From Victivallales bacterium (GTDB lineage: Bacteria; Verrucomicrobiota; Lentisphaeria; Oligosphaerales; Oligosphaeraceae): a stretch of 6,829 nucleotides of DNA. Shown here piece after piece: positions 6,353 through 6,829 of this stretch. Both the position numbers and the translations under genes were made by a program. The DNA lies in the NCBI GenBank assembly GCA_017615955.1, contig JAFZZD010000086.1:1-6829 (forward strand), read 5' to 3'. The notes beneath the pieces were generated by a model, which made no database searches, was not told where the DNA came from, and saw nothing but the letters and a program-made list of their open reading frames with translations. The first letter of the stretch is position 1, and each line of letters opens with the position of its first letter.

Positions 6353-6829
6353 TCAAATCACAATGTCGGAAAGCAGGTTGTCCAAAATATATTCGCGGCG
6401 TGTGGGTGAGTTTGCCCCCATGTAGAAGCGCAGGATGGATTCGATGTCCCCGCGGTTGTCCACAGTCACTGGCAAAAGGCGCATGGTGCCCTCGTCAATG
6501 AATGGCTTGAATTCGTCAGGCGATATTTCGCCCAGCCCCTTGAATCGCGTCATCTCACAGCCCTTGCCAAGTTCCTGGACCGCCTGGTCACGCTCCGCAT
6601 CAGTGAAGCAATAGATGGTCTTCTTCTTGGTGCGAACACGGTACAGAGGCGTCTCCAGAATGAAAAGATGGTCGGAGAGCACCAGAGGCTGGAACAGCGT
6701 GAGGAAGAATGTCGTCACTAGAATCCTGATATGGAAGCCATCCACATCCGCATCTCATGCGATGATGATATTGGAAAAGCGCAAATCGTCCACATCCTAT
6801 TCAAATCCCAAATCCTGGGTTATGAAATA
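6353..6829 (-). pseudogene. parE: DNA topoisomerase IV subunit B, 3' part, interrupted by two in-frame stops
   Basis: This is the ATPase-bearing partner of ParC; only its C-terminal part is in the window. The open segment (6754-6353, 133 residues) starts at the Mg2+-binding DADVDG of the TOPRIM fold and continues with FHIRILVTTFF, QPLV, and the ParE/GyrB signature TRFKGLGEISPDEF, then LRFYMGANSPTRREYILDNL near the end. The wording matches Bacteroidota/PVC ParE. Upstream in the same frame, conserved sequence continues (DVDDLRFSNIIIA, then LGFE before it), but a TGA at 6757-6755 sits between IIIA and DADVDG, and a TAG at 6799-6797 lies between LGFE and DVDD. No frameshift is involved. A GTG at 6745 could be mistaken for a start, but it is inside the metal-binding motif. 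Either parE carries nonsense mutations or the sequence has substitution errors here. Errors seem likelier because the reading frame is otherwise well conserved. Identity as ParE is secure; functional state is not. Confidence 0.85.

Noticed and set aside
6457..6469. GTCCACAGTC resembling the heptamer repeat at the left edge
   Set aside because: It is a single short match in parE coding sequence, not a tandem array.
6755..6757. TGA in parE as selenocysteine or a reassigned codon
   Set aside because: There is no reason for selenocysteine before the TOPRIM aspartates, a second stop (TAG) lies nearby, and TGA ends another gene in this window.

Overview
The window holds three complete protein genes on the + strand, one complete gene on the - strand, and the 3' part of a second - strand gene at the right edge. 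The two - strand genes form a parE-parC (topoisomerase IV) pair. Their protein sequences look like the ParE/ParC type known from Bacteroidota and the PVC bacteria (Chlamydiota, Verrucomicrobiota, Lentisphaerota), not proteobacterial gyrase. Together with the Gfo/Idh/MocA oxidoreductase of the 'GGGCH' subtype and a heptamer repeat in front of a gene, this suggests a bacterium of the PVC group. That placement is an inference. TAA, TGA and TAG all end genes here, so the standard bacterial code is expected.

Left region (1-2210): three copies of a 7-bp repeat at the window edge are followed by a strong ribosome binding site and a class II (Ntn-type) glutamine amidotransferase-like gene. A Gfo/Idh/MocA oxidoreductase follows 13 nt later, with its ribosome binding site adjoining the stop codon of the first gene. 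They are clearly co-transcribed and end at a GC-rich hairpin terminator. The pair suggests glutamine-derived ammonia combined with NAD(P)-dependent redox chemistry on a sugar-like substrate. The substrate cannot be read from the sequence.

Middle region (2211-4107): a single integral-membrane GT-C (GT39/PMT/ArnT-like) glycosyltransferase with a roughly 170-residue soluble C-terminal part. It is convergent with parC. The 143-nt gap before it holds the terminator, a small palindrome and a short leader with a ribosome binding site. No convincing promoter was seen.

Right region (4108-6829, - strand): the 75-nt convergent gap carries a second hairpin with a T5 tract on the - strand, almost identical to the first hairpin but inverted. 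Upstream of it lies parC, preceded by parE with a 4-nt gap. The parE frame has two in-frame stop codons within the conserved TOPRIM region close to the window edge. They are either real nonsense mutations or, more likely for such a gene, sequence errors.

No RNA genes, CRISPR arrays, insertion sequences or integration sites were seen. The most notable points are the broken parE, the altered quinolone-contact residues of ParC, the duplicated terminator module, and the atypical active-site residues of the amidotransferase next to its oxidoreductase partner.
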